Positions 40,981 through 47,900 of a DNA stretch of 57,559 bases are shown here, in pieces. Source of the DNA: CAYRSS01 sp964426945 (GTDB lineage Bacteria > Planctomycetota > Phycisphaerae > UBA1845); assembly GCA_964426945.1 (NCBI GenBank), contig CAYRSS010000023.1:1-57559 (forward strand). Direction: 5' to 3'. How positions within the stretch are numbered: the first letter of the stretch is position 1; each line of letters starts with the position of its first letter. A program made the position numbers and the translations under genes. Under the pieces are notes generated by a model. The model saw only the letters and a program-made list of their open reading frames with translations, was not told the DNA's origin and searched no databases.

Positions 40981-41974
40981 CGGTCAGCTCCTCGCCGGCA
41001 GGGCGCGAAGGCGGTTCGCCGGCCGGGGACGCCGCCCCGCCGGTCATCGCCGGATCCTCGCCGGGCAGGTCGATGTCCTCTTTGAGGCTCATGAGGAACT
41101 CGTCATCGTCAAGCTCCTCCGTCTCGTCGGTTTCCGCATCGAGGACGTTTTCGAACGCCTCGGCATCAGCCTCCACTCCCCCGCGCGGGGCGGTGCGGAA
41201 GGGGCCCGCAGCGTCCTGGTAGGTGTACGCCTCGTCTGCCGTCTGATCGAGCGGAGTCGCGTCGATGAGGTGAAGCAGGATCGGGGCGAACTGGGCATCC
41301 TGACTGGCGCGGACGCGACGCTGGCGGATCAGTTCGAGCAGGGCGAGAAACAGGCCGATCATCTCGCCGCGCGACCGACCGGTGAAGATGTCGTCGAACC
41401 GCTGCACGCCGCCCGCCCGCTGGAGCGAATCGAGCATGTCCTCGGCGTGGAGCGTGACCGGCGTGTCATCGACGCTGACCTTGTGGGTCGGGCCGGTGCG
41501 GCCGATCTGATCCATCATCCGGCGGAAGGCGTCGAACAGATCCCACACTTCGACACTGTCGAGCTCCACGCCGTCCTCGTCGCCCGGGGCGACCGCCGGC
41601 ACTCGCGGATGGCGCCGGTGATGCTCGTCGGCGGCGGCGCCGAGGCCCCGGGCCGCCTGCTTGAAGCGCTGATACTGGAGAAGCTGGCGAACCAGTTCAA
41701 ACCGCGGATCGCCGAGTTCCTCCTCGGCCTCGTCGACCGGCGGACGCGGCAGGAGCATGCGCGACTTGATCTCGACGAGCGTCGCGGCCATGACGAGGAA
41801 TTCGCTGACGCCCTCGGGGTCGAGCACCTGCAGCAGGCTGACATACTCCAGGTACTGCGCGGTGACGCGGGCGACGGGGATGTCCTGGATGTCGACTTCC
41901 TCGCGCCGGATGAGGAACAGCAGCAGGTCCAGCGGACCGTTGTAGACCTCGAGCTCGACGCGGTAATCAGTCAA
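40967..41974 (-). CDS. scpA: Segregation and condensation protein A
   Basis: 335 residues, longer than the usual 240-270. ScpA is the kleisin that bridges SMC heads in bacterial condensin and binds ScpB. The N-terminal SMC-neck part is clear: VEVYNGPLDLLLFLIRREEVDIQDIPVARVTAQYLEY, given here as positions 8-44, and FLVMAATLVEIKSRMLLP. The C-terminal winged-helix part follows (EMIGLFLALLELIRQRRV, SQDAQFAPILL). A linker of about 90 residues and an acidic tail (ETDETEELDDDEF and beyond) account for the extra length. scpB is not next to it. It is 39 bases downstream of trpS. Confidence 0.93.
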   Translation of the reverse strand: MTDYRVELEVYNGPLDLLLFLIRREEVDIQDIPVARVTAQYLEYVSLLQVLDPEGVSEFLVMAATLVEIKSRMLLPRPPVDEAEEELGDPRFELVRQLLQYQRFKQAARGLGAAADEHHRRHPRVPAVAPGDEDGVELDSVEVWDLFDAFRRMMDQIGRTGPTHKVSVDDTPVTLHAEDMLDSLQRAGGVQRFDDIFTGRSRGEMIGLFLALLELIRQRRVRASQDAQFAPILLHLIDATPLDQTADEAYTYQDAAGPFRTAPRGGVEADAEAFENVLDAETDETEELDDDEFLMSLKEDIDLPGEDPAMTGGAASPAGEPPSRPAGEELTDETQ

Positions 41975-42013
41975 GGAAGCCTCGGTTTGAATCGGCCTGT
42001 TCGGAGGGCCCGC

Positions 42014-42985
42014 CTACGCCGCCACCACCAGCCCGCACGCCTTGCGCACCTCGGCCATCACCTCGCGAGCAACCTTGCGCGCTTTCGCCGCTCCCTCGCA
42101 CAGCACGGCCTCGACCATCGCCGGATCGGCCGCGAGCTGCTCGCGGCGCTCGCGCGCCGGGGCGAGCACTCGATCCACGACGTCCGCAAGGGCGCCTTTC
42201 GCCTCGCCGTAGCCCATCCCCCCCGCGCGGTAGCGCGTGGCGAGTGCGGCTGTTTCCTCGGGCGTCGCCAGCAGGCGGTAGAGTGCGAAGACGTTGCAGG
42301 TATCGGGATCCTTGGGTTCCTCGACCGACTTGCTGTCGGTCTTCATGCTCATGATGCGCTTGCGCGACTGCTTGGCGGTTTCGAACAGCGGGATCGTGTT
42401 GTCGTAGCTCTTGGACATCTTCTGACCGTCGGTGCCGGGCACGATCGGCGCTTCGCTGAGCTTCGGCTCCGGCCGCTTGAGGGCCTCGCAGCCATAGGTG
42501 TTGTTGAAGTACGCCGCCATGTCCTGGGCCATCTCGATGTGCTGGACCTGGTCGCGTCCGACGGGCACCAGGTCGCTCCGATAGATCAGGATGTCCGCCG
42601 CCATCAGCACAGGGTAGCAGAACAGCCCCATCGACGGGGTGATGCCCTTCGCGGTCTTGTCCTTGTACGAGTGGGCTCGTTCGAGCAGTCCCTTGCCCGT
42701 CACCGTCGACAGTATCCACGCGAGCTCGGTGACCTCGGGGACGTCGGTCTGACGAAAGAGGGCCACCTTCGCGGGGTCGAGCCCAATCGCGAGGTAGTCA
42801 ACGGCGACATCGACGGTAAGCTGCCGCAGGAGTTCGGCGTCCTGGATCGTGGTCAGCGAGTGATAATTGGCGATAAAGAAGAAGCACTCGTGCTCGTCCT
42901 GGGCCTGGATGTGCTGGCGCATGGCGCCGAGGTAGTTGCCCAGGTGCAGCTTGCCGCTGGGCTGAATGCCGGACAAAACGCGCAT
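42014..42985 (-). CDS. trpS: Tryptophanyl-tRNA synthetase
   Basis: 323 residues. A class I aminoacyl-tRNA synthetase that charges tRNA-Trp. HIGH-like motif PSGKLHLGN at 9-17, KMSKS at 189-193. Other marks are FFIANYHSLTT, MGLFCYPVLMAADILIY, VGRDQVQHIEMAQDMA, and the C-terminal helical domain. The length is as expected. A T-box or leader peptide was not seen. First gene of the trpS-scpA-ridA operon; the divergent small gene at 43081 lies about 95 bases away. Confidence 0.97.
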   Translation of the reverse strand: MRVLSGIQPSGKLHLGNYLGAMRQHIQAQDEHECFFFIANYHSLTTIQDAELLRQLTVDVAVDYLAIGLDPAKVALFRQTDVPEVTELAWILSTVTGKGLLERAHSYKDKTAKGITPSMGLFCYPVLMAADILIYRSDLVPVGRDQVQHIEMAQDMAAYFNNTYGCEALKRPEPKLSEAPIVPGTDGQKMSKSYDNTIPLFETAKQSRKRIMSMKTDSKSVEEPKDPDTCNVFALYRLLATPEETAALATRYRAGGMGYGEAKGALADVVDRVLAPARERREQLAADPAMVEAVLCEGAAKARKVAREVMAEVRKACGLVVAA

Positions 42986-43028
42986 TTCGGGAGGCCCTCC
43001 GTGATGGCTGAAGCGTCGCGGGCAGGGC

Positions 43029-43072
43029 TATCATTGTCAAGGAGCCCCTTCTTGCACGGGGCTGACGGGAGG
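43029..43072 (+). promoter_or_regulatory. Promoter, leader hairpin and ribosome site of the UGA-containing small gene
   Basis: A -10-like TATCAT at 43029-43034 is followed by a leader hairpin AGCCCC / GGGGCT (43043-43048 with 43058-43063), then the strong ribosome site GGGAGG at 43067-43072, eight bases before the ATG at 43081. The order and spacing support a real translation start. Confidence 0.5.
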
Positions 43073-43080
43073 ATCGAGGG

Positions 43081-43245
43081 ATGATGATCAGCAAGCTCAC
43101 GATCGCGTGCCTTGCCGTCGCGGCTGGCGGGTTCGGACTTCGCACCGCGTACTGCTGAGGGCACCCCGCCAACTTGCTCGGTACGGGCATGATCGTCGTC
43201 GGCGGAATTCTCGCGGTGGTTACCTGGCGAGGGCGGACGCCCTGA
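43081..43245 (+). CDS. Small two-helix membrane protein with in-frame TGA (selenoprotein candidate or pseudogene)
   Basis: A 54-residue reading is obtained if the TGA at 43156-43158 (codon 26) is read through. Before it: a start with GGGAGG, and a hydrophobic helix (ISKLTIACLAVAAGGFGL) ending RTAYC. After it, in the same frame: GHPANLLGTG, then a second helix (GMIVVGGILAVVTW) and a basic tail RGRTP, with a normal stop. So TGA would sit right after a Cys, between two helices, as a Cys-Sec pair. A hairpin with a GGUAC apical loop begins 17 bases after TGA (see 43175-43189). If TGA is a real stop the product is a 25-residue peptide or the gene is broken. No selA, selB, selC or selD is in the window. 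I do not recognise the family. Confidence 0.45.
43175..43189 (+). promoter_or_regulatory. SECIS-like hairpin after the in-frame TGA
   Basis: Five pairs, TGCTC with GGGCA (one G-U), close a GGTAC loop at 43180-43184. The loop GG lies at bases 22-23 after the TGA, within the range of bacterial SECIS elements, whose loops also carry GG/GU. A U-U mismatch sits just below the stem. The fold was done by eye. Confidence 0.35.
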
Positions 43246-43410
43246 GTACCCGGCCAGAGGCGCTTCTCGGGGGCGGGGGCGGAAGCCAGCGCCCGAATCG
43301 CCGAAAAGGCTTGCCGGACTGCCGCCAACCGCCGACAATAGGGGTACAAGGCTGTGTCCCCGCTGATGATCGGCGGGATGACCTTCTCGCAAACGAAGGG
43401 ATTCGGGACC

Positions 43411-43839
43411 ATGCGTACGACAACGACCCTGCTGGCGGCGTGTGCCGCAGCCGCCGTTCTCGCTGCCGCGCCGGCCGCCTTTGGCCAGACCCCGGGCCAG
43501 ACGACCCCGGGCATCCTCAACCCCAGCCACATCCGGCTGCAGAACCAGAACCTGGGCCAGCGCCTCCCCGGCCGGATCGTCGCGTCGGGCATCGCCCGAG
43601 CGGACACCATCCGCCCCGAGCCGCTGGAGATCATCCCGATCACCGAGGAGGACGCCCCGTCCATCAAGTCGGCACTCTTCGCCGAGACCCTGACCCAGCT
43701 TTTCCAGGACCTCAACGCGTCGATCGTCCTCTTCCAGAACCAGTTGCTCCGTCGAGCCGGGCGATCGACCGTCGCCCTGCCGAGCCTGGGCAGCGGATTC
43801 GACCTGGGTGGCCTGCTCGATTCCCTCACGGGTAACTGA
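43411..43839 (+). CDS. Secreted hypothetical protein
   Basis: 142 residues from the ATG at 43411. The signal peptide is plain (TTLLAACAAAAVLAAAPAAFG). The mature part begins Gln/Pro-rich (QTPGQTTPGILNPSHIRLQ), has a middle with PEPLEIIPITEEDAPS, a helix (SALFAETLTQLFQDLNASIVLFQNQLL), and a Gly-rich end (LGSGFDLGGLLDSLTGN). No Cys, no domain recognised. A strong hairpin lies after the stop. Possibly a periplasmic or extracellular structural peptide; function unknown. Confidence 0.65.
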   Translation: MRTTTTLLAACAAAAVLAAAPAAFGQTPGQTTPGILNPSHIRLQNQNLGQRLPGRIVASGIARADTIRPEPLEIIPITEEDAPSIKSALFAETLTQLFQDLNASIVLFQNQLLRRAGRSTVALPSLGSGFDLGGLLDSLTGN

Positions 43840-43870
43840 CGCACGGCGTTCAATACGCGATCCAATCTCC

Positions 43871-43915
43871 TGCAACGCACCCCCGGCCGCCCGCGGCCGG
43901 GGGTGCCTTGTTGCA
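43871..43915 (+). terminator. Long GC-rich hairpin terminator
   Basis: A 13-bp stem, GCACCCCCGGCCG / CGGCCGGGGGTGC with a four-base loop, extended outside by TGCAA / TTGCA. T-content after the stem is low (CTTGTTGC), so termination may rest on stem strength. Confidence 0.65.
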
Positions 43916-43941
43916 TGCTTGCCCGGCCGACCGACCTGGTG

Positions 43942-43968
43942 TACTATTCTTTCAGAACTTACTGAAAG
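43942..43968 (+). promoter_or_regulatory. Promoter with overlapping palindromic operator
   Basis: A -10-like TACTAT at 43942-43947 abuts a perfect 7-6-7 inverted repeat, CTTTCAG / CTGAAAG, at 43949-43968. The regulator's ATG is at 43977. A dimer bound here would cover the transcription start, the layout of an autorepressed MarR-type gene. The site is AT-rich against its surroundings. Confidence 0.65.
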
Positions 43969-43976
43969 GATCCCGA

Positions 43977-44630
43977 ATGGCGCAATCCGCCGTCCACGCG
44001 GCCGCCAACCTGTTCATCCGACGCTGGGGAGAAATGGGGGCCAGCTGGGGCATTAGCCGGACGATGGCCGAGATCCACGCCCTCCTCTACCTCTCCGGCG
44101 AGCCGCTGTGCACGGATGACGTCATGGCCCAGCTCGAAGTCTCGCGCGGCAACGCCAGCATGAATCTGCGCCAGCTCGTCAATTGGGGGCTCATCTCCCG
44201 CGTTCACCGCCGGGGAGACCGCAAGGAGTACTTCGAGGCCGAGCGCGACGTCTGGGCGATGTTTGAGACGATCACCCGCGAACGCCGCAGGCGGGAAGTT
44301 GAGCCCATCGTCGAGACGATCGAGCGCTGCTGCGGGATGATCGAGAAGGAGCGCGGCACCCTGCCGACGGAGGAGCGCCGCCACGCGGAGCTCTACGAGG
44401 CGCGGTTTCACGAGATGCTCGAGTTTTTCGCCCTCATCAACCGGGTGTTCAACGCCATCACCCAGACGGGTCCGCAGGGAATGCGACAGCTCGCCGGCAT
44501 GCTGGGCTCGATGGCCGACGCCGGCGTCGCGGCCGTCCCCGCCCCACCGCCGCCAGCGTCCCCCGCACCGGGCCGAGCCGGTGCCTCGCGCCCCGAAACC
44601 GCGACGCGGACTGCGCCCCGGCGACGATAG
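43977..44630 (+). CDS. GbsR/MarR family transcriptional regulator
   Basis: 217 residues from the ATG at 43977; a start at 43908 would run through the promoter and operator. The N-terminal winged helix-turn-helix is clear: AANLFIRRWGEMGASWGISR, AEIHALLYLSGEPLCTDD, VMAQLEVSRGNASMNLRQLV and the wing RVHRRGDRKEYFEAE. This is the GbsR branch (COG1510), whose known members control glycine-betaine or osmolyte genes. The C-terminus has a helical stretch (RRREVEPIVETIERCCGMIE) and a Pro/Ala tail. The CTTTCAG palindrome at its promoter suggests autoregulation. No osmolyte gene lies next to it. Confidence 0.87.
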   Translation: MAQSAVHAAANLFIRRWGEMGASWGISRTMAEIHALLYLSGEPLCTDDVMAQLEVSRGNASMNLRQLVNWGLISRVHRRGDRKEYFEAERDVWAMFETITRERRRREVEPIVETIERCCGMIEKERGTLPTEERRHAELYEARFHEMLEFFALINRVFNAITQTGPQGMRQLAGMLGSMADAGVAAVPAPPPPASPAPGRAGASRPETATRTAPRRR

Positions 44631-44905
44631 CCTGCCCCTCGCCGCCTCGCTTGGCCGTGCCGCAGGTGGCGCCATAAGCTATTGTCCTGAAATAGCCTGT
44701 GTCGCTAGTTGGTGCCAGGGCAACGAGCGGCTGCGTGATGAACCTACTTTTTTTTCGGATGTCATCCGCCGTCGGACGGGTCGCGGTGTTCTATGGAGTG
44801 GCTGGAGTCGTCAGGAGTGGGTTAACTCGCGCGGCTCGCTATGGCGACTCCAGCCCGCCTTGTTTGCAATCCGCGGGTGAGTTCGCCTCGCGGTTTTGAT
44901 CGACA
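44631..44905. other. Intergenic region, T8 run, no gene recognised
   Basis: This stretch has lower GC and weak coding signal. A run of eight T at about 44749-44756 follows no strong stem. Short frames (for example at 44699-44899) lack ribosome sites and good composition. It leads into the structured elements at 44906-45061. Confidence 0.35.
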
Positions 44906-44989
44906 CAGTCCGGCGGCCGCGGGCTTGCGGTTCCCTCCCTGTGCCGTGTTTCGTCCTCCGACAAACCGCGGCCCCGGACTGCGTTTTTT
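44906..44989 (+). ncRNA. Structured element with long stem and T6 tail (ncRNA or terminator)
   Basis: CAGTCCGG (44906-44913) and GGCCGCGG (44915-44922) pair with CCGCGGCC (44966-44973) and CCGGACTG (44974-44981), giving 16 base pairs with one bulged C and a 43-base loop. GCG and six T follow at 44984-44989. The loop is too long for an ordinary terminator. It could be the 3' domain of a small RNA. No known RNA family recognised. Confidence 0.45.
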
Positions 44990-45019
44990 CCCGAACTCTC
45001 TTTCTCCTTCTCCGAGACA

Positions 45020-45061
45020 CGGCGGCCAGCGGGTGGAACCCGGTGGCCGCCGGTTTGTTTT
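45020..45061 (+). terminator. Intrinsic terminator
   Basis: CGGCGGCCA / TGGCCGCCG with an inner CGGGT-GGA-ACCCG hairpin, followed by GTTTGTTTT. A second strong stem within 35 bases of the first element, on the same strand, and convergent with the methyltransferase gene that ends at 45118. Confidence 0.7.
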
Positions 45062-45117
45062 GCGCGGACCGGGCGCGGCGTGTGCCGAGCGGGTGGTTGC
45101 CGACGTGTTCGGCCAGC

Positions 45118-45909
45118 TCAGGCGGGCTTGCGACAGAGGCAGATGATCTCACGCTTCGGGAGGCGCAACCGTTCCACGACTTCCGGCGCAAGCCGCTGCA
45201 CGAACGTATCCGGTTCCACGCGGAAGCCTGCTTCCTTCAGCCGGTCGTAGTAGTCGTTGCCGTAGATACGGACGTGGTCGCGCTGGCCGAACACTCGTTC
45301 GCGGTCGGCCTCGGCCGTGACGCTCCAATCCTCGAACGTCTCGGCCCGGTTCCGGTCCATCGGTACCTGGATCAGCCCCCAGCCGCCCGGCTTCAGCACG
45401 CGAAACAGCTCGCGCATCGCCTTTCGATCGTCGGGGACGTGCTCCAGCACATGGCTGCACAGCACGACGTCGAAGCTCGCCTGGGGATAGGGAATCGCGC
45501 AGATATCGAACCAGACGTCGGCCCGCGGCGAGTCGAGATCGGCGCTGACGTAGTCGAGGTTCGCAAGCTGCCTGAGGCTGCGTTGAAGGCTGATCTCCGG
45601 CGCGAAGTGCAATACGCGGAGGCGGTCCGTATAGAGGTTTGTGCAGTCACGCAGGTAGAGCCACTGAAGGCGATGTCGCTCGAGCGCGCCACATCCGGGG
45701 CAGCGGGCGTTCTCTCGCCGTTTGACGCCGTGCGGCTGGAATCGCCGGAACCGCCCGCCGCAGCACGGACACTCGAAGCGATCGCCCCGCAGCCACCACC
45801 GCGTCATCGCGAGGTAGATCCGCGCTGCCAACGGCCGCCACGACCACCGCCCTCGCGGCCGGTACCCCGCCGCAGGCGGTGCAGGTTGTGCTGGTTGCGG
45901 CCCGGCCAT
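45118..45909 (-). CDS. SAM-dependent methyltransferase with zinc ribbon
   Basis: 263 residues from the ATG at 45909 (an upstream extension to 45975 would overlap the divergent promoter). A CxxC pair (C47, C50 in CPCCGG) and another (C70, C73 in CPGCGALERHR) form a zinc ribbon. Then a class I methyltransferase: LHFAPEISLQRSLRQ, ADLDSPRADVWFDIC, FDVVLCSHVLEHVPDDRKAM and LFRVLKPGGWGLIQVP. This pattern occurs in methyltransferases of glycan and SAM-dependent surface loci. It is divergent from a GT2 gene 49 bases away, so a role in sugar or lipid modification is plausible but unproved. Confidence 0.85.
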   Translation of the reverse strand: MAGPQPAQPAPPAAGYRPRGRWSWRPLAARIYLAMTRWWLRGDRFECPCCGGRFRRFQPHGVKRRENARCPGCGALERHRLQWLYLRDCTNLYTDRLRVLHFAPEISLQRSLRQLANLDYVSADLDSPRADVWFDICAIPYPQASFDVVLCSHVLEHVPDDRKAMRELFRVLKPGGWGLIQVPMDRNRAETFEDWSVTAEADRERVFGQRDHVRIYGNDYYDRLKEAGFRVEPDTFVQRLAPEVVERLRLPKREIICLCRKPA

Positions 45910-45944
45910 CTCGACTCCGTCCTGCGGTCCCTGCGACGCGCCGC

Positions 45945-45950
45945 TACAAT
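45945..45950 (+). promoter_or_regulatory. Putative -10 box TACAAT seven bases before ATG
   Basis: GCTACAATAGCGGCT leads straight into the ATG at 45958. A start site six to eight bases after TACAAT would fall at or beside the A of ATG, which implies a leaderless mRNA. The 14-base context matches 1221-1234 except for one base. Confidence 0.5.
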
Positions 45951-45957
45951 AGCGGCT

Positions 45958-46989
45958 ATGGTCCCGCCGGAGCAACCGCGCCTGTCTGTGGTGATTCCCA
46001 CGCGCAACCGCGCCGGGAAGATCCGCCGCTGCCTGGAGGCGCTAGCGGCGCAGAGCCTCTCCGCGATGGAGGTGATCGTCGTGGACGACGGCGCCACGGA
46101 TGACACGCCGGCGGTGCTCTCGGGCTTCGCCGCAGGCCGCCCCTCCTTCGCCCTTCGCGTGGTGCGAAACGAGCAGCCGATCGGCGCGAACCCCAGCCGC
46201 AACCGGGGCATCGCCGCCGCGCGGAGCGAGTTGGTCGCTTTCCTCGACGACGATTGCATCCCCGCGCCAGGCTGGGCGGCCGCGTTGGTGAGTGCGTTCG
46301 ACTCCCCCGACGTCGCCGCGGCAACCGGGCTCGTCGACAATGCCCCCGCCACAAACCTATGGGAGCTCGTATTCAAGGGCACGCACCGCGTCCATAGCCC
46401 CGACGGCCGGCGCGCCACGCGTCTGGTCGGTGGCAACATGGCCATCCGTCGGGCGCTGCTAACCCACCACGGGCTGGACGAGGATCGTGCCGCCGCGCCG
46501 ACCGACATGACAGCCTCAGGCCGCGGCGATGAGGAAGGGCTGTACGTGATGCTTCGCCGCGCAGGCCGGGAGGTGCGCTTCGTCCCCGAGGCCTACGTCA
46601 TCCACGACCACCCCCACACTGCCCGATCGCTCCTCCGGCAGGCGTTCCGCGGCGGCGGCGCCGCGGCGCGGCTGGTGTACAAGTACCGCCTCCCGCCGCG
46701 GCTGGACCTCCTGCCCTTCATGCTCGCCTTCGCGGGCGTGCCGTTGACGCTCCTCGATGTCCGCCTGGCGGCGCTCCCGTCGGCTGCCTGGATGCTCGGG
46801 CTCGCTGCGCTGGCGTACAACGAGCGGGTGCGGAAAGGAAAAACCTGGCTTGAGCTGATCCGTTGCTTCCCCGCGCTGATTGTCTATCAGCATGTCCGGC
46901 TCGCCGGCCACGTGCGGCAACTGATCCGCCTTTATCTCGGCAGCGACAAGCTCGCCCGCGTACCACGGGAAGGACCGTATCGCGCCTGA
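45958..46989 (+). CDS. Family 2 glycosyltransferase
   Basis: 343 residues from the ATG at 45958; the longer frame upstream covers the methyltransferase antisense and is not real. GT-A motifs: RLSVVIPTRNRAGKIRRCLEAL, VIVVDDGATDDTPAV, NPSRNRGIAAARSELVAFLDDDCIPAPGW, GGNMAIRRALL, and the acidic GRGDEEGLYVMLRRAG near the catalytic base. The C-terminal 90 residues contain hydrophobic helices (DLLPFMLAFAGVPLTLLDVRL; AWMLGLAALAYNE) so it is membrane-associated. No Shine-Dalgarno sequence. Confidence 0.9.
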   Translation: MVPPEQPRLSVVIPTRNRAGKIRRCLEALAAQSLSAMEVIVVDDGATDDTPAVLSGFAAGRPSFALRVVRNEQPIGANPSRNRGIAAARSELVAFLDDDCIPAPGWAAALVSAFDSPDVAAATGLVDNAPATNLWELVFKGTHRVHSPDGRRATRLVGGNMAIRRALLTHHGLDEDRAAAPTDMTASGRGDEEGLYVMLRRAGREVRFVPEAYVIHDHPHTARSLLRQAFRGGGAAARLVYKYRLPPRLDLLPFMLAFAGVPLTLLDVRLAALPSAAWMLGLAALAYNERVRKGKTWLELIRCFPALIVYQHVRLAGHVRQLIRLYLGSDKLARVPREGPYRA

Positions 46990-47082
46990 CTGGCGGGTTG
47001 TGCGGCCCGTCGTACACTTCAGTGGAGCGCCCCGCCGCCACTCACCGTGGCCGGGCTGGTGCATGCGCCGGGAGGCCGCGAC

Positions 47083-47691
47083 ATGATTCGCCACGACCGA
47101 CTCGAGCCCGATCGGGCGATGGTCCTGATCATCGACGTGCAGACACGCCTGCTGCCGAGCATCCGCGGCCACGCGGAGATCGTACGCGGGGTCTGCAAGC
47201 TGCTCGACGGGGCGGCGGTGTTCAGGCTGCCGGTTCTCGCGACGGAGCAGTATCCCAAGGGGCTGGGCGGCACCGAGTCTGAGATTGCCGACCGCCTCCG
47301 CCGGTCCAACGCGACGCTGCTGGAGAAGTCGGCCTTCAGCAGTTGCGGCGAGGCGTCAGTTCTGGACGCTCTACGGCAGCTCGATCGCCCGCAGGTCATC
47401 GTGGCGGGCATCGAGTGCCACGTATGCGTGCAGCAGACCGTCCTCGACCTCGCCACGATGGACTACGACGTGTTCCTTTGTGCCGACGCGGCCGGCTCTC
47501 GCGGGCGCGTCGATTATGAACGAGCCCTCCAGCGCATGGCCGCCGGCGGAGCGGCGGTGACGACCGTCGAAAGCGTCCTCTTCGAACTGTGCCACCGCTG
47601 CGACTCGGCCCTCTTCAAGCCGCTCAGCGCGGTCATCAAGGCGTATTCTGAAAACAACCAAGGTCCTGCGCAAACCGCCGAAAGTCGGTAA
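47083..47691 (+). CDS. Isochorismatase family hydrolase
   Basis: 202 residues from the ATG at 47083, with GGAGG seven bases upstream. The cysteine-hydrolase triad is D18 (VLIIDVQ), K82 (LLEKSAF) and C115 (GIECHVCVQQT). The YcaC-like group within this family acts on amides or unknown small substrates. The C-terminus is odd: after the expected family end (FKPLSAVIK) there are about 16 more residues (AYSENNQGPAQTAESR) encoded by AT-richer sequence. The tail holds one arm of the repeat that recurs inverted at 47817. The end of the Mu-like prophage may therefore have replaced the native 3' end of this gene. Confidence 0.88.
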   Translation: MIRHDRLEPDRAMVLIIDVQTRLLPSIRGHAEIVRGVCKLLDGAAVFRLPVLATEQYPKGLGGTESEIADRLRRSNATLLEKSAFSSCGEASVLDALRQLDRPQVIVAGIECHVCVQQTVLDLATMDYDVFLCADAAGSRGRVDYERALQRMAAGGAAVTTVESVLFELCHRCDSALFKPLSAVIKAYSENNQGPAQTAESR

Positions 47692-47829
47692 CTGACGGTG
47701 GCGTAGTGGTTTACGGCGGAATTGAAGCGAAACCGAGACTGCGCAGCGCAGGTCGGTTTCCGGCGGCGAGCGGCCTTCCTGATAGCGCCAGCGGGGGGAC
47801 TTTCGGCATTCGGCGGGACTTTCGGCGGT
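47649..47829. repeat. Candidate terminal repeats of the Mu-like prophage
   Basis: ACCGCCGAAAGTC at 47674-47686 recurs inverted at 47817-47829 (GACTTTCGGCGGT). A 12-base direct repeat, GGGACTTTCGGC, lies at 47796-47807 and 47815-47826. Three copies of one core beyond the last phage gene resemble the clustered MuA-binding sites at Mu ends. A TG dinucleotide at 47649-47650 is one candidate terminus. The exact end cannot be fixed from this window. Confidence 0.4.
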
Positions 47830-47900
47830 GGGCGGCCTGCCCTGGAGCGGCCCGGATTGCAGCGAGGCTGAGAACGCGGCATCGCGGCCAGCCTGTGATT
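47692..47900. other. Prophage end-proximal intergenic region
   Basis: No ORF. It contains the GGGACTTTCGGC direct repeats described above and otherwise GC-rich sequence. It separates the host isochorismatase gene from the end of the phage minus-strand operon. Confidence 0.4.

Noticed and set aside
40931..43084. Plus-strand 717-codon frame opposite scpA and trpS
   Set aside because: Both opposite-strand genes carry defining motifs; the frame reads as reverse-complement shadow sequence.
43908..43976. Upstream in-frame start for the GbsR regulator
   Set aside because: It would translate through the TACTAT box and the palindromic operator; the first 23 residues do not match the family.
44811..45191. 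126-codon minus-strand frame across the structured intergenic region
   Set aside because: Arg/Thr-rich without any domain; it crosses two strong hairpins and overlaps the end of the methyltransferase gene.
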